Shown here: piece after piece, positions 7,665 through 10,172 of the stretch
How the letters are laid out: each line of letters opens with the position of its first letter
Numbering within the stretch: the stretch's first letter is position 1
From: Corynebacterium sp.
GTDB taxonomy: Bacteria > Actinomycetota > Actinomycetes > Mycobacteriales > Mycobacteriaceae
Direction of reading: 5' to 3'
Length of the DNA stretch: 10,172 bases
NCBI GenBank assembly: GCA_030450335.1
Contig: JAKDIS010000095.1
Coordinates: forward strand, 1 to 10,172
Notes under the pieces: generated by a model
The model's input: the letters and a program-made list of their open reading frames with translations, nothing else
Told to the model about the DNA's origin: nothing
Database searches by the model: none
Made by a program: the position numbers and the translations under genes

Positions 7665-7680
7665 CATTACGCCGCGGACG

Positions 7681-8493
7681 TCACTTCGGCTCCGGGCGGA
7701 ACGCGGGGTGCTGCCCGGCGGCGACCAGCGCGCGGCAGGCCTGCCCCGGGTTCGCCGCGGTGACGAGCCCCTCGCCCACCAGGATCGCGTTCGCCCCGGC
7801 GTTGGCGTAGGACTGCAGGTCGGAGGTGTTGCGAACCCCGGACTCCGCGACCTTGACCACGCTGTCCGGCAGCCGCGGCACGATCCGGGAAAACACGCCC
7901 GGGTCGACCTCGAGGGTCTTGAGGTTGCGGGCGTTGACACCGATGACGGACGCCCCGGCGGCGACGGCCCGGTCGGCCTCCTCCTCCGAGTGGACCTCCA
8001 CCAGCGCGGTCATCCCGAGGGACTCGGTGCGGTCCAGCAGGGCGGTCAGCCGGTCCTGGTCCAGGGCTGCGACGATGAGCAGGACGACGTCCGCACCGTG
8101 GGCCCGGGCCTCGTGGATCTGGTACGGGTTGACGGTGAAGTCCTTGCGCAGCAGCGGCACGTCGACGGACGCACGGACCTTGTCGAAGTCGGCCAGCGAA
8201 CCGCGGAAGCGCCGCTCCTCGGTGAGGCAGCTGATCACGCTGGCCCCGTTGGACGCGTAGGCCTTGGCGAGGATCTCGGGCTCGGGGATGTCGGCGAGGT
8301 GCCCCTTGGACGGGCTCGCACGCTTGACCTCGGCGATCACGCTCACCTCGGGGCCGGCCAGGGCGGCGCGGGCGTCCAACGCCGGGGGCATGTCCAGGGA
8401 CATGGCCTTGATCTCGGCGAACGGGACCGCGGACTCGCGCCGCGCGGTGTCCTCGAGCACGCCGGCGATAATGTCGTCGAGTACGGTTGCCAT
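7681..8493 (-). CDS. trpC: Indole-3-glycerol phosphate synthase (monofunctional)
   Basis: A 270-residue TIM-barrel enzyme that decarboxylates and cyclises 1-(2-carboxyphenylamino)-1-deoxyribulose 5-phosphate to indole-3-glycerol phosphate. Expected active-site residues are all present: Glu55 and Lys57 in [11 protein letters not shown] (54-64), Lys117 in LRKDF, Glu166 in LVEVH, Asn187 in GVNARNL, and Glu217 in AESGV. The protein ends shortly after the last barrel strand, so there is no fused TrpF domain, unlike enteric TrpCF. The phosphoribosylanthranilate isomerase step must come from another gene, in most actinobacteria the bifunctional PriA. The start is ATG with GGGAGGA just upstream, within a perfect palindrome. 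It is separated from the preceding membrane protein by 107 bases, the longest gap in the cluster apart from the region around the lipoprotein start, so this may be a new transcription unit. Confidence 0.97.
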   Translation of the reverse strand: MATVLDDIIAGVLEDTARRESAVPFAEIKAMSLDMPPALDARAALAGPEVSVIAEVKRASPSKGHLADIPEPEILAKAYASNGASVISCLTEERRFRGSLADFDKVRASVDVPLLRKDFTVNPYQIHEARAHGADVVLLIVAALDQDRLTALLDRTESLGMTALVEVHSEEEADRAVAAGASVIGVNARNLKTLEVDPGVFSRIVPRLPDSVVKVAESGVRNTSDLQSYANAGANAILVGEGLVTAANPGQACRALVAAGQHPAFRPEPK

Positions 8494-8497
8494 CGTT

Positions 8498-8509
8498 CCT
8501 CCCGGGAGG
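8498..8509 (-). promoter_or_regulatory. Palindromic ribosome binding site of trpC
   Basis: CCTCCCGGGAGG is a perfect 12-base palindrome, and its GGGAGG half is the Shine-Dalgarno sequence of trpC, four bases before ATG when measured from GGAGG. In RNA it could fold into a 4-bp CCTC/GAGG stem with a CCGG loop and partly hide the site. The neighbouring direct repeat overlaps its upstream edge by two bases. A regulatory role is inference. Confidence 0.4.
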
Positions 8510-8534
8510 TCAGGTGTCTGCGGTCAGGTGTCTG
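8508..8534. repeat. 13-bp direct repeat upstream of trpC
   Basis: GGTCAGGTGTCTG occurs at 8508-8520 and again, identical, at 8522-8534, a period of 14 bases (one base between copies). On the coding strand of trpC it reads CAGACACCTGACC twice, just upstream of the ribosome binding site. Two exact copies in a 107-base gap could be an operator, a leader element or a local duplication. I do not match it to a regulator I know; it does not look like the LtbR site as I recall it. Confidence 0.75.
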
Positions 8535-8552
8535 GTGCAGCTGAATGGACCA

Positions 8553-8558
8553 ATGCTA
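8553..8558 (-). promoter_or_regulatory. Weak candidate -10 element for trpC
   Basis: The minus strand reads TAGCAT, fitting TANNNT with four of six matches to TATAAT. It lies about 60 bases before the trpC ATG, and transcription would start near 8546. The 13-bp direct repeats would then be in the 5' leader. The best -35 at 17-base spacing, TCGTCC, is poor. The rest of the 8494-8600 gap holds a short CCCC-GCC-GGGG hairpin near 8568-8578 that is too weak to call a terminator. Confidence 0.25.
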
Positions 8559-8600
8559 ACGCCACACCCCGGCGGGGACGACATCGGGGTGACGCGAAAC

Positions 8601-9278
8601 TCACACCGGGCGGGCGTCGTCGCCTGAGTCACGGTCCTGCGTGTCACGGTCGGTGGGGTCCACGCCGGCGTCGAGGGCGTCCCACAGGACACGTCCGGAG
8701 TCGGGGTTGTCCTCCAGGTCCTTCTCCACGCCCTCGCGGCGGGCCTCGGGGGTCTCGTACTTGCTGTGGCCGGACCGCGCGGCACCCGGCTTCATCGCCA
8801 GCAGCACACCGCCGACCACGCCGAGTGCCGCCGAGACCAGGAAGAGCACCACGGGCCAGGTGTGCACCTGGCCGTCGAGCACCACGGCCCATTCGGAGAT
8901 CTGCACGGGGTCGGACTCGCGCTGCGTACCCGCGCCACTGACCAGCAGCGCCTGCGCGCGTTCCAGGTCCGGGTCGCCGGAGAGCAGGTTCACCGCGGCG
9001 AAGCCGGCGGCGGCGGCCAGCAGTGCGGAGATGCCGCCGAGGATCCGTCGGGCCAGGGGCTGCAGCGCCATGGACAGGATCACTGCGGCGAGCATCGCCA
9101 GGGCCAGCGGGGTGCCGGCGGCGTCCCACACCGAGCCGATGATGTTCTTGACGGACTCGCCGCTCTTGTCGTCCTCGACCGTGACGGTCAGCCAGGTCAT
9201 CTGGCCGGCACCCCACAGCCCGGCGGCACCGAGCACGGTCAGCAGCAGGGCCAGGCCGCGTCCTCCGAGGCGCTTCAC
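8601..9278 (-). CDS. Trp-operon-associated membrane protein (TIGR02234 / Trp_oprn_chp type)
   Basis: A 225-residue integral membrane protein of unknown function. Four hydrophobic segments are visible at about 7-27, 56-73, 80-99 and 143-162. Between the first two is a polar loop after a WLTV motif (29-32), and between the third and fourth a polar 100-140 loop. The C-terminal third is hydrophilic: SKYETP (172-177), then a charged linker and [11 protein letters not shown] (199-209), features I associate with the actinobacterial protein found between trpE and trpC (Rv1610 in M. tuberculosis). The open frame runs far upstream inside trpE, but the true start is GTG 9278, which shares GTGA with the trpE stop and has AGGA nine bases upstream. 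Coupling to trpE suggests a role tied to tryptophan or anthranilate metabolism, possibly transport or enzyme anchoring, but no function is shown. Confidence 0.9.
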   Translation of the reverse strand: MKRLGGRGLALLLTVLGAAGLWGAGQMTWLTVTVEDDKSGESVKNIIGSVWDAAGTPLALAMLAAVILSMALQPLARRILGGISALLAAAAGFAAVNLLSGDPDLERAQALLVSGAGTQRESDPVQISEWAVVLDGQVHTWPVVLFLVSAALGVVGGVLLAMKPGAARSGHSKYETPEARREGVEKDLEDNPDSGRVLWDALDAGVDPTDRDTQDRDSGDDARPV

Positions 9279-10172
9279 CGTGCCACGTCCTGCATGGTCT
9301 CGGCGGCGGCGACGGCGCGCAGCACCGCCAGGGCCTTGTTCCGGGTCTCCTCGTCCTCGGCGTCGGGGTCGGAGTCGGCGACGATGCCGCCGCCGGCCTG
9401 CACGTAGACGGTGCCGTCCTTGTAGAGGCCGGTGCGGATGGCGATGGCCTGGTCGGCGTTGCCGGAGAAGTCGAAGTATCCCACGGTCCCACCGTAGACA
9501 CCTCGTCGTGTGTCCTCCAGTTGGTCGATGATGCCCAGGGCAGAGGGCTTCGGTGCGCCGGACAGCGTGCCGGCCGGGAAGGTCGCGACGAAGGCGTCGA
9601 GGGCGGTCTTGCCCTCGGCGAGCCGTCCGCTGACCCCGGAGACCAGGTGCATGATCGCGCTGTAGCGCTCCACGTGGCGGAAGTCGTGGACCTCCACGGT
9701 GCCCGGGGTGCACACCCGGCCCACGTCGTTGCGGCCGAGGTCCACGAGCATCAGGTGCTCGGAGTTCTCCTTCTCGTCGTTGACGAGTTCTTTCTCCAGC
9801 AGCTCGTCCTGCTCGTAGCTGGCGCCGCGCGGCCGGGACCCGGCGATCGGGAAGGTGGTCACCCGGCCGTCGGAGACCTGCACCAGCGACTCCGGCGAGG
9901 AGCCGATGATCTGGAAGGCGGTCTCGGTGAAGGAGTCGTCCGGCACGTTGAGCAGGAACATGTAGGGGCTGGGGTTGGATACCCGCAGCATGCGGTAGAC
10001 GTCCACGCCCGGCACGTCGGTGTCGAGTTCGAAGCGCTGCGACAGGACGATCTGGAAGGCGTCGCCGGCGCGGATGTGCTCCTTGCACGTCTCGATGCGG
10101 GCCTTGTGGTCGTCGAGGGCGCGCTGCCGGCGCGGCTGCGGTGCCGGTGTGCTGAACGTCGCCGAGGGCAGG
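9275..10172 (-). CDS. trpE: Anthranilate synthase component I, C-terminal part
   Basis: The window holds the last 298 residues; the 5' end lies beyond 10172 (first full codon at 10171). TrpE converts chorismate to anthranilate using ammonia from TrpG, the committed step to tryptophan. The visible part is the chorismate-binding domain: [10 protein letters not shown] (31-40 of the visible part), VSNPSPYM (64-71), IAGSRPRG (109-116), VDLGRND (143-149), [11 protein letters not shown] (198-208) and the metal/chorismate motif [10 protein letters not shown] (258-267). PabB and isochorismate synthase share this fold, but the following trp genes and the overall sequence favour TrpE. The N-terminal tryptophan-binding region that sets feedback inhibition is outside the window and cannot be judged. 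The stop codon overlaps the next gene's GTG in GTGA. Confidence 0.95.
   Translation of the reverse strand, partial: LPSATFSTPAPQPRRQRALDDHKARIETCKEHIRAGDAFQIVLSQRFELDTDVPGVDVYRMLRVSNPSPYMFLLNVPDDSFTETAFQIIGSSPESLVQVSDGRVTTFPIAGSRPRGASYEQDELLEKELVNDEKENSEHLMLVDLGRNDVGRVCTPGTVEVHDFRHVERYSAIMHLVSGVSGRLAEGKTALDAFVATFPAGTLSGAPKPSALGIIDQLEDTRRGVYGGTVGYFDFSGNADQAIAIRTGLYKDGTVYVQAGGGIVADSDPDAEDEETRNKALAVLRAVAAAETMQDVAR

Noticed and set aside
6304..8544. A 746-codon open frame on the + strand opposite trpB and trpC
   Set aside because: Its translation is Gly/Arg/Val/Asp-rich and low in hydrophobic order, it lies opposite genes with complete catalytic motifs, and long antisense frames are common in GC-rich coding DNA.
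8510..8584. A 24-codon open frame on the - strand ending just before the trpC ribosome binding site, as a possible attenuator leader peptide
   Set aside because: It contains no tryptophan codon, lacks a ribosome binding site, and no terminator/antiterminator pair follows it.
8567..8591. Terminator between the membrane protein and trpC
   Set aside because: The CCCC-GCC-GGGG stem is only four pairs with a 3-base loop and has no T-run; the alternative CACCCC/GGGGTG pairing has a 15-base loop.
8601..10088. Reading the membrane protein frame as one 495-residue protein
   Set aside because: The upstream 270 codons lie inside trpE and translate to Arg/Pro-rich nonsense. The GTG at 9278, with AGGA upstream and a GTGA overlap, is the credible start.
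1..10172. A novel defence, mobile or biosynthetic system
   Set aside because: Every sizeable stretch is accounted for by core metabolic or housekeeping genes. No transposase, integrase, CRISPR repeat, toxin-antitoxin pair or nuclease/helicase module is seen on either strand.

Overview
The window is GC-rich (roughly two thirds G+C by eye) and densely coded: eight complete protein genes and two genes cut by the window edges. Several starts are GTG and neighbouring genes overlap by a few bases. Gene content and order (trpE, a small trp-operon membrane protein, trpC, trpB, trpA, lgt, pyk) match the arrangement I recall from Mycobacterium tuberculosis (Rv1609 to Rv1617). The pyruvate kinase reads very much like the corynebacterial enzyme. 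The likely source is a high-GC member of the Mycobacteriales, probably Corynebacterium or a close relative; genus is inference.

Left part (1-2203, + strand): the last 13 codons of an unidentified gene, an unrecognised lipoprotein gene (155-937), and an M20-family amidohydrolase (971-2203) that may be read from its own leaderless promoter. The amidohydrolase converges on the minus-strand block across a 36-base gap holding a 10-bp tandem duplication and no visible terminator hairpin.

Right part (2240-10172, - strand, transcribed right to left): trpE (5' end outside the window), a TIGR02234/Trp_oprn_chp-type membrane protein, a 107-base spacer with a 13-bp direct repeat and a palindromic ribosome binding site, then trpC, trpB, trpA, lgt, pyk and a YjjU-like patatin. 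Four junctions overlap: trpE/membrane protein, trpA/lgt and lgt/pyk share GTGA, and trpB/trpA share one base in TGATG. This suggests translational coupling. The trp genes give the first step (TrpE) and the last two enzymes (TrpC, tryptophan synthase TrpBA) of tryptophan synthesis from chorismate; trpG, trpD and a trpF function must lie elsewhere. Lgt attaches diacylglycerol to prolipoproteins such as the one encoded at the left end. Pyk makes pyruvate and ATP from phosphoenolpyruvate, itself a precursor of chorismate.

No tRNA, rRNA, CRISPR array, transposase, integrase or phage gene was seen. This is mostly conserved core metabolism rather than an accessory island. The points worth a second look are the retained ancestral trp layout and what it predicts for HisA/PriA, the unexplained membrane protein and leader repeats, a set of possible leaderless starts, and the unassigned substrates of the amidohydrolase, patatin and lipoprotein. 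No gap between genes exceeds 300 bases.
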